A stretch of DNA of 64,000 bases from Crambe crambe (lineage: Eukaryota > Porifera > Demospongiae > Poecilosclerida > Crambeidae), in the NCBI GenBank assembly GCA_963924555.1, contig OZ004597.1, positions 310,001-374,000 on the forward strand, given 5' to 3'. Below are positions 36,567-50,700 of this stretch, in pieces. Under the pieces are notes generated by a model that was not told the DNA's origin, ran no database searches, and was given only the letters and a program-made list of their open reading frames with translations. The translations under genes were made by a program, and so were the position numbers. Every line of letters starts with the position of its first letter. Position 1 is the first letter of the stretch.

Positions 36567-39500
36567 ATGTCTTCTTATCCCGCCATGATGCTTAATCGTT
36601 CAAATACTTCTCCTTCCAGTCCTAGGAGGAAGAAAATGACACCACCCAATCTCTCCAATCTGACTATCTCTGTGAATGCGAAATGTTCGTCTCCTGCAAG
36701 TCCTTCCAGGTGCAGAGCCTTCACCCTCCCTTCCATTGCAACCACCTCCTCTTCGCCTGGTCCTAGCACAAAGATATCCATGCAATTCCCCACACCACCC
36801 AGCAGTCCTAAGAATGATTGCAGGTCGCAGTTGACTCTACCCAATCTGACCTCTGCAATTGCAACACCAAGCAACCTCTGTGTCTCCTCCAATGATAGAG
36901 AGCAGCCAGTGGCTAGGCCCATGTGTTCAAAAAGAAAGCTTGGTCCAGGCTGTGGTCTTTTGGATTGGATTCGTCTGTGTAGGTCCACTCAGAAGAATCG
37001 TCCGTGCACAGAACCCATGCCTGTCACCTTAGAAGAACTGGCTAAGCATAACACTGAAGAAGATGCATGGACTGCAGTCAGAGGTATGTCACTACATGGC
37101 TGCTAGCTAGCTAGCTAGCTACATCCCTAGAGAGCGTTTGCTGATATTGCATTGTTTTTGTGCAGGAAATGGTCTTTGTCTGCTCTAGTTCATTTGTTTT
37201 TTATTTTCTTGCAGGGAAAGTATACAACATGACTCAGTATATCAGATTTCACCCAGGAGGTAAAGAAGAACTTATGAAAGGAGCAGGGATAGACTGCACG
37301 ATTATTTTTGATGAGGTGAGTATTTTTCTTTCGCAATCTCATGATAATTATTTTAAGTGTTAAGAACAGCACTATGCAAAAATTTCAAAAAATGTTACAC
37401 CTCGCTCCGACATCTGGACTATCAATTTTCATCATAATGTTAACCATTTGTTGACCTTAATTAATTCAACTGGTCACCACATCTTACACTTGCAAACTCT
37501 CCAGGTGCACAAGTGGGTGAATGTGGAGAAAACCTTGAAGCCATTTTACGTTGGACCTCTGGTAGCCTCTTCCCCTAACACTCAGCGGAGGAAGACCAGC
37601 CTCATCCTCAAGAATGGCGAGCGACTCCGAAAACAAGCCATAACCAACAGCTTGGGGGTGCCTAAGACCATCATGATCACTGATGGTACGTCAACAATCC
37701 TGCAAATCTGTTAAGTAGCCACCAGGTGTTTCAATTGAACTTAAGTGTACTCAGTGCAGCTCCTATTATTGCATTGTGATACATAATTGGTGGCCTTCTG
37801 CAGTAAATACACTTGAAGTACTTGGTTGCACTTGTGTGTCTTCTGTTGGTCTTGATGCTCATTAGTGGTTGAGCATACTCACAACCTTCCTTTACAGTGA
37901 CCCTTCGAAACTAGGCAACCCCAACCTTTAAAAGCTTCAGACAACTTGTCTCTTGTACAAACTTCCAGTCCAGAAATAACGTTCCACCAGTCCTTGTCCT
38001 TGTACGTAGTGTGTATGCGTATATCCTGGAACACTTGACATAGAACAAGAGGACTACATCATTACTTCCTTCAATTTTGACTTGCAAAATAGAACTCTTC
38101 TCCATGCCATTTTCATTTTTTTTGTTTTGATTTGTTTACAGGAATGAACAAACAAGTTGTCCGTAAGAATAGCATGGAGCTGCGAAACGAAACCCAGGCT
38201 GCCACTGCTTGTGAAGGTATGTACCTTACAAACTCTCTTCTATCCATGCAGACAAATACTGTAGCATGGGATCATGCAATAGTTCACTTTTAATTCTCTG
38301 CTAGTATCTACTGATGGCTTAAAATGTTGTGATCATAGCTTCCCATATCTGCACATGTAATGATTAACTATGAATTTCCTCATTTGCATTAACAGAACCT
38401 GACGGTTTACGTCAGATTTCTCCTGAGAGCCCCATCAGGCCCATCGTGAGTGAAATGGTACCACGAACATCCTCTATCATGTCCTCGGAGGCAGCTGAAT
38501 CCCCCTCTTTGAGGCTGTCGCTTCCTCCAATGAGAGTGCGAAGGACTTCAGAGCCCCATCCAAGGTGTGCAAGTTGCTGAGAGAGCCCAGCAATATGTGC
38601 ATGTTATTGTGGTCTAGAGAGTTTTAAAGCAGAGCCCATGCTGGTTAAGGAAGCTCTACAGTCCTGTAACATCCATGCCTGTAGTCCCTTGCAGCACGTG
38701 TTATACACATGCAGAGATATTATATTGCCATAGGTTAAGAGAATGTTTATAATTATGATGTAAACAAACAAAAAATTGAAAACAGAACTCTTGTTTCTTG
38801 CAGGTTTGATTGGGTGCAGAGTGAGAAGGCAGTCATCATTCATGTTGTCACCCAGAAGATGGTGAGCCCTAGTAGCTACCCTGACTCTAGCATGATTCAT
38901 GATTCCCAGATTTTACCATCCGCCATTAAAATCTCATAGACTGTAAAGACATCTGATGTCACTCTTGATGTCATTGGGAAGTTGTTTGAAGCAGCCATTT
39001 TTGTCGGTGACTGGGTATTTGAGCTCAATATTGGTAAGTGCTACATAGGTTAGTGGTTTAGCTCAAGTGGCTGTGGTTTTCCTTCAGTGAGAAGGAAGTG
39101 CATGACATCAAAGATGGTGCCCTTTGGGAGTTAATTTGGAGCCTGTGTGATACCCAACTTTAATGATTGCATCCTCTACCTTTAATGCCTTAAATATCTT
39201 CACTAATCTTAACTGACTTCCCCAGTGGATTAGCAACATTCTTAATATGAAATCCACTCACAACTAGCAAAGGAAGTGATGATCATAATTGTTCTTTTTT
39301 CTCCCTCACAATTCAATAGCTCTCCAACATGAAGTGATAGCATCACAAGGTAAAGTATTTAACTATGGCAATTGTCTGTAGGCTATTTTATCATAACGAT
39401 TTATTTACAGTGAATATCAGCAGTGGACGAGTTGAGATTTCTCTCAAGAAGAAAGATCCCAGCATACAGTGGGAGAAAATAGGAACCTTTCTCAGTGGCC

Positions 39501-41504
39501 ATGCACAACTCTCCACCAAGAACAGGCGAGGTAAGCAGCTACTATGGTATTCAGTAGAGTAGCTTCTCCTCTCCCACACTTATCTCATTAATTTTTGGCT
39601 ACCATAACTACCTTAGGGCATTTTTTCCCACACCACAACTACATGCCATAAGAAGAGGAAAAAATTTTTTCTCTTGCTAATTAATAGCTATGGGATTGCT
39701 TGAGGGTAATTCTTAGACTTCCTGTTTAGTAGTATAGTAAACACGAGCAATGGGTGGATGGATAGTTGTGATAAACGGAGGTTGTTTGGCACTTTGACCT
39801 CTTAGGCAGCCATGACAAACATTCAAAACACACCTCATAAGGTGGTTTGCCAGTGAATCCGCAGATTAATTTCCTCTCCTCTCCTCTCCTCCAGGTGTCA
39901 AATACCACAAGACACAAGTGGAGAGTGTCAGCAGCATCACCCATGACACTAAACTCTACACCCTCCGACTACCTCCTGCCTCTTACCTCAATGTGCCAAC
40001 CGGTCACCACTTGTCTGTCAAGGCTATCATCAATGGAGAGGAGGTGGAGCGGAAGTACACACCTGTCAGTGCTCTGATTGGTAACACTCCTCCCCGTCAC
40101 AGTCAACCAGCCTATCCACAAGATGGAGAAACCGTCGACCTGATGGTCAAACTCTACAAGAACGGGAAGATGTCTGGTTTTCTCTCCAGTCTCAAAGAAG
40201 GTAGGTGATGGTCAGACAGGCTCTTATCACTTTATGTGTAACCACTTCAACTCTTATTTGATACTAATTTAACTTGCTGTACTCAGGTGATGAGGTTATG
40301 GTTAGTGATCCTGAGGGATCTTTTGAAGCCATCAACAAGCTGTCCCCAGCCACAGACATCCTACTGATTGCAGCTGGCTCTGGTTAGTGCATAATGAATT
40401 ATTCCTTAATGATATCATTATGGTCAAGTCAAGTGGACTCCAGTCCACACAACACTTCTTAGTGATATCATAATACAGCTAATCCTGTATATAGATTTCA
40501 TGAAAGTGTTAGGTCATTCATCTCTTTTCTTCCTGCAGGTCTTACACCAATGGTGAAGATCCTTAAGGATTTCATGTCCACAGAGTTGGTGTCTCGTCAG
40601 CGATACATTAGCACCAGCGAAGCAAAGGGAGAGGCAAGCCAAGAAGACCAGCAAGCACCAGAGCTCCCTCCAGCCACCAGCAGTACTCGCAATTCTCTTG
40701 AGTTCATTCCTAATGGACTTCCAAAGACGGCCAAACTGCTATTTGCTAACAAGAAGGAGGAGGATATTATGTGGAGGCAGGAGCTGGACGCACTGATCCA
40801 CGCAACAGCTAAGCGGTAAGTGCATGAGAAGATTCAGTTAATTGGCTTGTGGTTTCATTGTTACTGTTTGACATTCTAAGCATGTCAAATGAGATTACTA
40901 AGCAACCAATCCTTTCATCTGGTCATCTCTTTAACAGCATCTCTTTCAAGTGTCTCCTCTAAGTTTTCAATCATAATTGCATTGAATCAATATTTTGATC
41001 GGAAGTTTCTAATAGGAAATCAAAATCTTACAGTGTTAATCAGTAGTCAGGAGTATTCAGATGCATACCTATAGATTGTTATGTAATCATATAGATGATT
41101 CACATGCCTGCCTAATAAGTAGTACTCTATTAAGGCTCTACTGACTTGACTAGTGAATATTTCCTCTTCTAATTCAGATTCAGTGTTACTCACGTCCTTT
41201 CTGAAGCGAATGGTGAATGGACAGGTGTGAAAGGTCGTATCAATGAGACTCTGCTCAGGACTTATCTGCCCGATGTGAATCCTCAAAACAACCAGAATTC
41301 CCTGGTCTGCGTTTGTGGTCCCGAGCCTTTCACTGCTGCCATTAGCAAGTAAGTCGCTAATTAAATGAATGTAATAGTGTCACACAGATGCTGCATGACT
41401 CCTGTGGGAACCATTACTGCAAATTAACCATATTATTGCTCTCTCTGTGCAGCATGCTCTTGGATATGGAATTCCCTGATGAATGCATCAACATTTTCCA
41501 GTGA
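36567..41504 (+). CDS. CYB5R4: Cytochrome b5 reductase 4 (b5-CS-b5R fusion)
   Basis: Soluble flavohaemoprotein (Ncb5or) with a cytochrome b5 domain, a CS/p23-like domain and an NAD(P)H cytochrome b5 reductase domain. Exon 1 (36567-about 37083) carries a Ser/Pro-rich extension of about 150 residues, much longer than I recall for vertebrates, and then TLEELAKHNTEEDAWTAVRG. Haem ligands are His in IRFHPGGKEELM and His in VHKWVNVEKTL. The CS domain covers FDWVQSEKAVIIHVVTQK to WEKIGTFL. The reductase part has the FAD motif VERKYTPVS, the NAD(P)H-binding GSGLTPMVKIL and VCVCGPEPFT, and ends FPDECINIFQ. A Ser-rich linker (SPESPIRPIV...RRTSEPHPR) joins b5 and CS. Stop TGA at 41502-41504, convergent with CEP162. 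All cofactor residues are present. Confidence 0.95.
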
Positions 41505-41763
41505 TGAAGATTTTAACTCACAGGAAAAAAAAGACTAATCCCCCTTTGAACTCACCATTTTTGTACAAATCACACTAACTGTGGTATTATTATTAAACTT
41601 ATAATATCATAACATTTTTTCATTCATTGATCCTGCTATTGATAACATGCAATATTAAAATCATTTTAAAAAGTTGCTATGCGAAATGAAGAAGTTACTA
41701 ACAAAGTCCCTGTCATAATATGCCATTGTGCTGAGTCTGGGTGGATCATGGACACTGTGTGAT

Positions 41764-44700
41764 TTATGAAGCGGTGGTTGGGGGGTTCTGGGTGGAGCCT
41801 TGTTGCTGCAGGACTCTGAGTGCAGCAAGGAGAGAGTCCAGTTCCTCTCTGTACTCCTCAATCTCTGCATTCTTGGAGACAAGCTGACGTCTCCACTGGT
41901 GCTGAAAACAAGAAAAGTAGTGGTGCAGTGAGCGAAATTATTACTATCAAGTCAAGTCAATACCTCCATTTCTTTGGTGCTTGCTTCAGATATAGAATGC
42001 ATCATATTCTGCCAGAGCAATTTATTCTTTGCTTCAAAGTCCCTATTTCTATAAATAGCATGATAATTCAGCAACACAATTATTTCCATGCATTCAATAA
42101 TGGTAGACAGAAAAGGGTGTAGGAAATTGGCAAACACGAGTGCTTTATAATGGCAGGCTGGCAGTCCATCATAAAAAACAGATTCCAGGCATTTTTTCTC
42201 TTGCTAAAAACTTTCATACCTTTCTTCTAAATTTGAAATCTTTGACTTGAGAAGCATGAAGTGGTGCATTTCCTGCAAGGCAGACCACATTTGTGTACAT
42301 AGCAAGTAAACACAATGCAAATATTCATTTTTACTGGAGAATGATTCCTTCTGGCTTCCAATAATTCCTCTGTTGTTATCTTCAGTTGTTGAACTAGTTT
42401 TTCTTCTCTAGCTTTGCATTCAGTTAGCTGGCTAGACTCAAATTTCAAACACTCGATCTCTTCTTTCAAGTGAGTGATAGTGGCCTAACAAATAAAAGGT
42501 TGGAAATTCGAGTAATTACACACACTTATGCATGCAGAAGGTGCATGGTGAAGGTGCATGGTAATTTGAATAAACATGCATGCATGCATGCAGCAGTTAC
42601 GTACATTAGCATCTTCAACACACCAACCTCTAGCTCCATAAGGAAATGGACAAATAAATGCATTTCACCTCCGAAAAAGGGACATTTACTAGAAATGGCT
42701 TATAAATTTATGGTCTTCTAAGCCTATGCAGCTGCTATATGATGAAGGGCTTTAGTACATTAAAGGGCCTCTGTCACTTGACATCATAATATCTGCTAAG
42801 TGACACTCAGTGGCAAACAGAAGAATGTGTTAGACTGCACTGAAAACCCATGGGTCAAACACTTCTGAACCCACATTCATGAATTAAGTGACATGACTGA
42901 AAACAGGATGCCACACAGCCTAAAAATAAATACTCTAGTTGTAAGAGGTCACGGCTGATGCAACTGTCGCCTCATGTTTGCAAAGGACAACGGTGAAATC
43001 TTATGAAAAGAAATGTCCTTTAGCTATAAAAATCAAGAGGAAATTCAATTATCGTTCTTGAGTAAAGAGGAGAGGAAGATACCACTGTTGTCTTAAGTTA
43101 CTTGGTGGTTTGAGCAGATGTGAGAGCAGACTGTAGGGAGTGGTAATTAAAGTTGTATAACTGCACACTTGTAAAGTCAGCTGTATAATTACGATGATCA
43201 TCCCATATGCACAGGATATTCCAATTAGCTAAAGATACAAACACCTCAAAAAAAGATATTCACCATTTGGTGTGAGTAACTCCGGTGTTGATACTAAATG
43301 CCCTGACCACTTCTAAAACTGGAGAATTATCGATACAGGATGATCAAATTTCTTCAAAAAAAAAAAAAAAAAAGCGAGAATTTTCTGAAGTAGTTTATAA
43401 GCAGAATAATTATGTTGGGCACGTCTGGTGTTGGTATAGCAAGATATTGTGGGCACGTCCAGTGTTGGTATAGAAAGATATTAAGTTGAAGCATAAAATG
43501 ATTTTTTTTTTTTTTTTTTTTTTTTGCAGGATGATTAAGTTTCTTTTATAGCTAGCGAGGATTTCAGTGGTGGTCAAGTAGAATCTGCATAAAACTCTAA
43601 TTCACAGAAGAAATAAGTAAATCTGTGTTGGTAGGGCACACCAATTTTGGACATGATGCATTTTAGAGTACATTGGTAAAGTAATTAACCACCATAATAT
43701 AATAACCTCCTCTCCCCCAAAGAGTATTAGAAAATTAAGGCAAATGAGCCATGGGATGGACTCAAATATTTATAGGACAGGAAGATGTAGATGGACCAGA
43801 CAGACAGGCATGCATGCAATGAGGACTATGGCACATCCCAAATCTCTAGAGAGATTATTCTCTAGTATTGAATTATGGGCTCTCCCATGGAGCAGAAGAG
43901 GTCACCAACCCCTTGACTGCCCTTGAGGGTCGTGACCTCGTTAGGACCAAGTGACACTTACTGTATTTCAACCTGATCACATAAGTGACTTTAACGATGC
44001 ATTGTAGTTGTACCAGAATGATACAATCAGTGAAAGTGACCTATGACAACATTAGTACTCTAGACCAGCAGATAGCCCCTTCTCCCACCCCTACTCCCCT
44101 CCCTCCTCCCACCCCTCCCACCCCACTCCCCTCCCTCCACCCCCTTCATATGATTTTCCAAATACCCTTGGCCTTCAATAATGACTCTGAGCACATCCTT
44201 GAGTGGTTTTCTCCCCTTTCCTTTGAACCATCCCTTGTAAGCTTTGACCCCAACGAGGGCTTCAGTTTGGATGGGATAACATCCTCTCCAGGAGCTTCGA
44301 GGGACAACTTCAAGTGTGTACACATGCAAGCAGCATTTTTCAGGATTGAGTTGACCCTGAGCTGGACTGCTCTGGTCCATTAAAGCATATACATACTGAC
44401 AGGATGGAAGCAAGTCGCCATGTACTATGACCATTGACTGGAAAAATATTATATATACAAAGGCTTGAATTCATACACACACAGGAAGCACTGTGAACAA
44501 GATAAACACTGAAAATCAGTGCTCGCTTCTAAAATGCGATTATGGACATTCCAAATTAGGAAATGATGCAATGACGTCTATATTATCCTGATCACATGGA
44601 CCAAGGAGTGTTGACTGCCAGTGAACTTAGGTCCATCCAGACTAGGTATTTTCCTATGCAAAATTCGATGGTGCTTTTTATTGGACAACACACATTCATC

Positions 44701-47700
44701 CCATTCTGAACAGAAAACTCTGAACAACAGAAAACTCTAACTTTGTGAAGGAGCAAGGGACTGATTTCAGACCACCTTACTTACCTCTTTGGTTTTCAAT
44801 TGTGATTGAAGCCTGCTAACATCCAGACGGGACTTCTCCGTGGCTAAGTCTGCCAGAAGGGAGTCCACTTTGTTTTGGTGATCTTTCTCCAGTTGGGCCA
44901 GCTGCATGGGGTGGAATGAAGCTATGGCCAGTAAGTGCTGGAGGGCTAGCTAAGTTCATAGTTCATGACAAAATAGAATAAATTTCCAGCTGGGACTGTC
45001 TGGTACAGAATGCACTAAAATGTCCCCCAGCAATTAATCAGTGATGCTATTATGGCGAAATGATCTTACAGCTTACACTCTGGTTGGGTTGCCATTGTCA
45101 TAACATTATGCAGGAAAACACAACAAAATTATTGTTAATGGGATCAGGGGGAGACTCAGGTCTGTTGGTAGACCCAACCCAGAGTGGACCTGCAGCAGCT
45201 CTAAGGGTGCTGAAACACCACAACATACACTTCCCTTCTTCCACCATTGCAGACCAAAGCTTCTTGAAGAATTTCAATGATTAATAATGCTTATTTTTTA
45301 TTGAGGTAGCTAAAACAATAAACCTCGGAGGGCTAAGAAGACTATCCCACACTCCTACACATAATAAATATAATAATTGGAGGAGAGGCTATTTAACAAT
45401 TTATTAAGCTAGTATCTGTGCAATTATGATGTCAAAATACCTTTTTCTGAGTCTCTTCTTTGGCCAGTGATGCATTTCTTTCTGCCTCAGCCAATTTTCC
45501 CTGCAGCTGCACCCTTTGGTGAGTAAGTTCAAAGTTCACTTCAGCAAGCTATATGATATAGGGGTAGTACAGTTCAGGTACAGTACAGAGTATAGTAGCA
45601 GTAAGTTCAGAGTTCATTTCATTGGGGCCAAACAATAGTTGTTATCACATTGCTTACATTTTAGAGAGCACTTCCTCTTAAATTATGAGGTCACTTAACT
45701 AATGATAACACTTACTTTCTCTTTCAGGTGAGCATTTTCCAGTTTTAAGGCTGCAATGTTTTGACTAGTTTCATCCACAACTAGTTCTGTTGCCTGTTGG
45801 TGCTTAAGCTTTGTGTCCCCTTCTTCCTTTGTCCTGTGAGGTTCACCATATGGTGAGCAGTCATGGCTCCTCTTGCCTTCCAAATCTTTCCCCACCATCA
45901 GAGATTGGACAAGTACCTGCTGTTCTCTGAAAGCAGCTGCTTGGACTCCATATTTTGTCTGATGTTCATAATGATATAGTGTCTTCAAGCAGAGTAGTCC
46001 ACAATGAGTCCTCACCTCAAGTTCAGTGTATTTCTGCTGCAAGGCACGATATTCTTTTGCATATTCTTCTTCTTTAGCTTCTAAGTTACTTCTCAATTCC
46101 TTCACACACTCTTCCAGTTCCCTTATTGACTTCTTATCACTATGTACATATGGCAAATGAATCAAATAGCTGACAGACTGGTGCTCACCTTGCCCCTTGT
46201 TCAAGAGAAGTCGAACTATTTGCCGCCAATACAAGGGCAGAGAGAGAGTTTGGGAATCTCTTCTGTATGACCTTTTCCAGTTCCTTGACCGTCTTCTCTA
46301 GCTGTCGAATCCTCTTTATATCAGCTGCATGACTCTTAGAGCTGACCTTCTGAGCAGCTTTCTGATTTTCAGACTGTAATGAAGCAACTTTATCTCTTAA
46401 GCCGGTGACTTCTGTCTCCTTGGACTTAAGGAGTTCCAGCACTTGTTCCAGTTGCTTCTGCGTCTCAGAAAAATCCTTCAGTTTCTCAGTCAGCCTAGCC
46501 ACTTCCTCCTATGGGGGCATAAAATAATATGTAAGCTGGTGATCCCCTATGATTGGTAAAGGGTTCTCAAGGAAAACATATGACCCCTTATGTGATTGGT
46601 AAAGGGTTTTGAATGAGAAAAAACAAACAATAACAAACAAATTTAAAAAAAAAACACAACCCACAGAATGCTCAATCTTGAGTTGCTCCAGAATCTCCTT
46701 GTTGACTCTTTCCTGGACTTTGCCCTCCAAGTCTTTACTCCGCTGTTTCAATGCCCTCATCTCTTGCTCCTGGCAGTGGGCAAGATGTTTCAGCTGCTTC
46801 ACCTAGACACCATAAGATCATATATCACCTGGAGCAATGCCACATAGGGTGACATGTGGCCTGGAGCGATGACATGTGTTGTGTGGGAGTGTTACATACA
46901 TACCTGGCCTTGCAAGTCTCTCTTCACACTGGCTTCCTTCTCAACTTGGGTCTCCAGTTGAACTATTCGAACCAATCCCGACTCATCATGTTGAGAAGCG
47001 ACCACCTCATGACTATGACGGTGACAGCTGTGTGATTCTATTTGATTTCTGAGAAGGAGGATGGGATACACAGAACTAAAATAACAATGGACAACAATAG
47101 ACAAACAGACAAGCAAGTAAATAAAACTAAATAACAACAAACAAACAAGCAAAACCAGTAAACCAGTACTAAAACAACAACAGATGATAGACAAACAGAC
47201 AAGTAAGCAAACGAAAAGTACTAAACAACAACAACAAAAATAGACAAACAGACAAGCAAGCAAACTACTAAACAACAAACTAGACAAACAAACAAGCAAA
47301 CAGACACTGCATCAATAAAACTAACTTTAGGTTAGCCAGCTCACTGGCCAACTTTTGGTTTTCTTGGTAGAGACGAGTCTGAGAAACCTTTGTTTCCTTC
47401 TGCAGACCTGACAGCTCAGCATAAAGACGTTCATTCTCCTAAAAAGGATAGAATGATCGAAGAAGAAGGAAAAAAAACCACCTTATGAGCTCATGTCATG
47501 CTTTCAGGCACAGCTAGTTCCATGAAGGAAAGGCAATAGTTACCTCTACCTGTAATTATTGCGTTACGAGGGATTCCCAAACTGCAATAAGAGATTTTCA
47601 TAAAACAGAATCCATAACTTATTAGCCACAGAGAGGCCACTCAAAGCAGACATTCCAGGAGTCTTGCTAGTTGTAGTGGGGCAGCCATATTATAAGCTAT

Positions 47701-50700
47701 GAGCAACTGTCAAGATCAGCAGTGTGCATACTGGACTGTACATGCAACCACCTGCAATGTTTGGGAAAACCTTATGTGCTTATGACTTTTTTTGCCATAT
47801 TTGGTTTCCATGTTAACTTTCTGAAAGTTGATATAAGGAAGGGAAACAGATTTCTTCTAGCAGTACTAGATCCAAGTATATAGAATCTAAGTCTAAGTAG
47901 GATCCAAGTTGAATTCAAGATAAGACAAGGAGTGAGGTAACAGAGATGAATCTTTGCAATGAGAGACTTAGCAAAGCAGTGAGTCCCCCTCAGCTGAAAT
48001 TTATATCTTTATAGTTCTTTTTTCTAAGTAGCACTTATCAAATTTTGTGTTCAGATTCGTATATTCTTCCTGGTATTGTCAATTCTTGGATGGATTGTCG
48101 TGTTGGGTGGATTCGGGAGACTGCTCAAATCACTTCAGTAAGCCATGAACAGCTAGCTAGTGCATACTTGCATGTAAAGATCTAATGAGTACTGCTAAGC
48201 CCTCAAAACTGTATGCTCAGAAGAACTCTACCATCATGCAGTGACTACAAGCCCAAGGACGATGACTTCTTCAAACCTATTAAAGGGTCCCCTCAAGCTA
48301 TCACAGGAGTGATGTGGCTATTCGTTGTGTCTGCGTTATTTCTCTACATAACCTCCTTCCTACACATCTTGAAGCGTACTGACAACATGGGGCACGTCCT
48401 TCATTGCCTTGTATCCTCTAATATATATGACTATTCAGTCAGCAATATAGTCATCAAACTGCACCTTTTCTTAATATCAATCATTTCAGATTGTCTTTTT
48501 CAACTTATTCTACATCTTTGGAGCTGTTCTACTGATAACTATTGGTCTGTTATATCATACAAAGGCCAAGGGCCTCTTGGTGCCCATACTGCATGAAGGA
48601 TCAGAACGTCCTGTACTAGTAATGCTCATAGGATGCTTCATATCAGTCATTGCATCTGTAAGTGCCTCATTGTCCATCTCCATGGGTGCCAGTGCTTGGC
48701 CAGTTTCCCCGCTCAAACAGCCACACTGGTATCATTCTCACACACACTGCACTGGTATCATTCTCACACACTGCACTGGTATCATTCTCACACACTGCAC
48801 TGGTATCATTCTCACACACTGCACTGGTATCATTCTCACACACTGCACTGGTATCATTCTCACACACTGCACTGGTATCATTCTCACATTCGTTTTGATG
48901 TTCTAGTGACATGTGACATTTCATCTTTACAGTGTGCAAGTGTATATAGACAGTGTGTACTTCTCTACAATATGACTGGACCATGATAATTATGTGAGAC
49001 TGAGCCTTCTAAAATATAGCCACTGGTGCAGAGTGTGTGAGAATTGCACTAGGTCCTTCTCACAGTGTAGACTAATGATTTGGAGATATGAAGCTTCACA
49101 GCTATATATACACAGCACATGTACATAACACATACATGTACACAATGTATTAATATTGAAAATGAAGGTCGTCAATAGTGTTACTTTATTTCTGTGCACA
49201 TGATGATGTATACAATATCTGCAATGTATACAGTGGACAGGAATGTGTGTGTGGCCACTTTTCAACATCAGGAGACCAAGATACATGGGATACACAGAAC
49301 TCCAGGAAAGTCAAGCTATCAACTAAGTCACTTGGGGATCGAGCCAGGGCTCAATCTTGAGGGAAGACATGCTCCCATTCATTCAACTTCAGCGCACAAC
49401 TATAAACTCTTGGAACAATTCCCCATACATCTGTTTACACTATTAATGTTAATTTTTATTTTCAAAATGATACATTTGGGAAATGAATCACTGCATGTTG
49501 TTTCATGTGTGGGTGGGTTGTGCTGGGTTATGATGTGATCGCTGTACTTGGCAAAATAGCTGTTTAGAAGAGAGCTATAGAATGGTGACAGGAGTAGTCT
49601 TCAAAGCAGTGAGTCAGTTAGCTAGTTAATATCACATGATATATAGCCATCAGTGCTAGCTGAACTGTGAATTTCATAGCTCCTACTGATCCTGGTGGTC
49701 ACATCCATGGCAGGGTGGCTGATATTTACAGCTGGCTTTGGAATCTTCTGGAAAATGTATAATTATATGCCATAACTGACATGAGAACCATGATAATTAA
49801 TCCGACACTTAATTGCAGACTGTCCCCCAGGAATGCTCCCTTACCCACTATCATAGGAGTCAGTTGGACCTCAGTTCTGTCCCCAATGATCCTGTTTGGC
49901 AGCAGTGCCATACCTCTCTACCCACTTGCCATAGCAAGGATCTTCATATCAAGGCCTAACCTGAAAAGAATTTGCTCAGCTCTTGTATCCTTCAGAAGAG
50001 TAGTTAGCTAACACTTCAGCTTCTCTCATGTCGTGTTTAGCTTCTTTCCCTTTACTAATTCTGAAGATCATGTTCATCAACTTTCTGTACATGTTGGGTT
50101 TGGGGACAACAGGCTTCAGCCTCTCACTCCTGTTGGTGGGAGGACTGGGAGACTATCTGAAGAGCATCTTCATGCTTACGCAGAAACATATCCTGGTTAT
50201 GGCCATTGGAGCTCTGGTTTCAGTACTGCCTTATGTAAGTTGGTAACCCATTATGATAATCACTCACTCTTAATCGTGTGTGATTCTATATAGTGGGCTT
50301 ATCTGGTGCTTTGGCCACTATCGCAAATTAAGAGGAAAGAATCACCATATATCTATCGTGAACTAACTCAAAACTAAGTGTATATTATAGATTCAGCTTC
50401 ACTATATACACATGCACCTGATTGATTGCTATTGCACTTTCCATGTATACATTTCTCCCACCTTCCCTCATTACATGACTTAATAAAGTACCTTCTGGTA
50501 TCCTTGTAACAACGTCTCTTGTTCCTTTATTTCTCGCTGGAGTACCACCTTCTCTTCTTGTGAGATGACCACGTCAGGATCTCTCTTACTGGCAAGGAGT
50601 TTACGAGAATTCAGGGCTGTTTCAAGATCTTTCAACTAAAATTTAAAATCCACAGAATGACTTAAAGATGAATTACTATCAGTATATATACCTGAACGGA

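Noticed and set aside
46892..47299. Leu/Cys/Val-rich 135-codon frame that looks like a membrane protein
   Set aside because: Most of it is the translation of the ACAAACAGACAAGC-type repeat; only its last part is a CEP162 exon.
48724..48888. CRISPR-like array
   Set aside because: The repeats are contiguous with no spacers and lie in an animal intron. The same applies to 63415-63549.
48577..48986. Tandem-repeat peptides in several frames
   Set aside because: They are produced by an intronic 24-bp minisatellite, not by a coding repeat.
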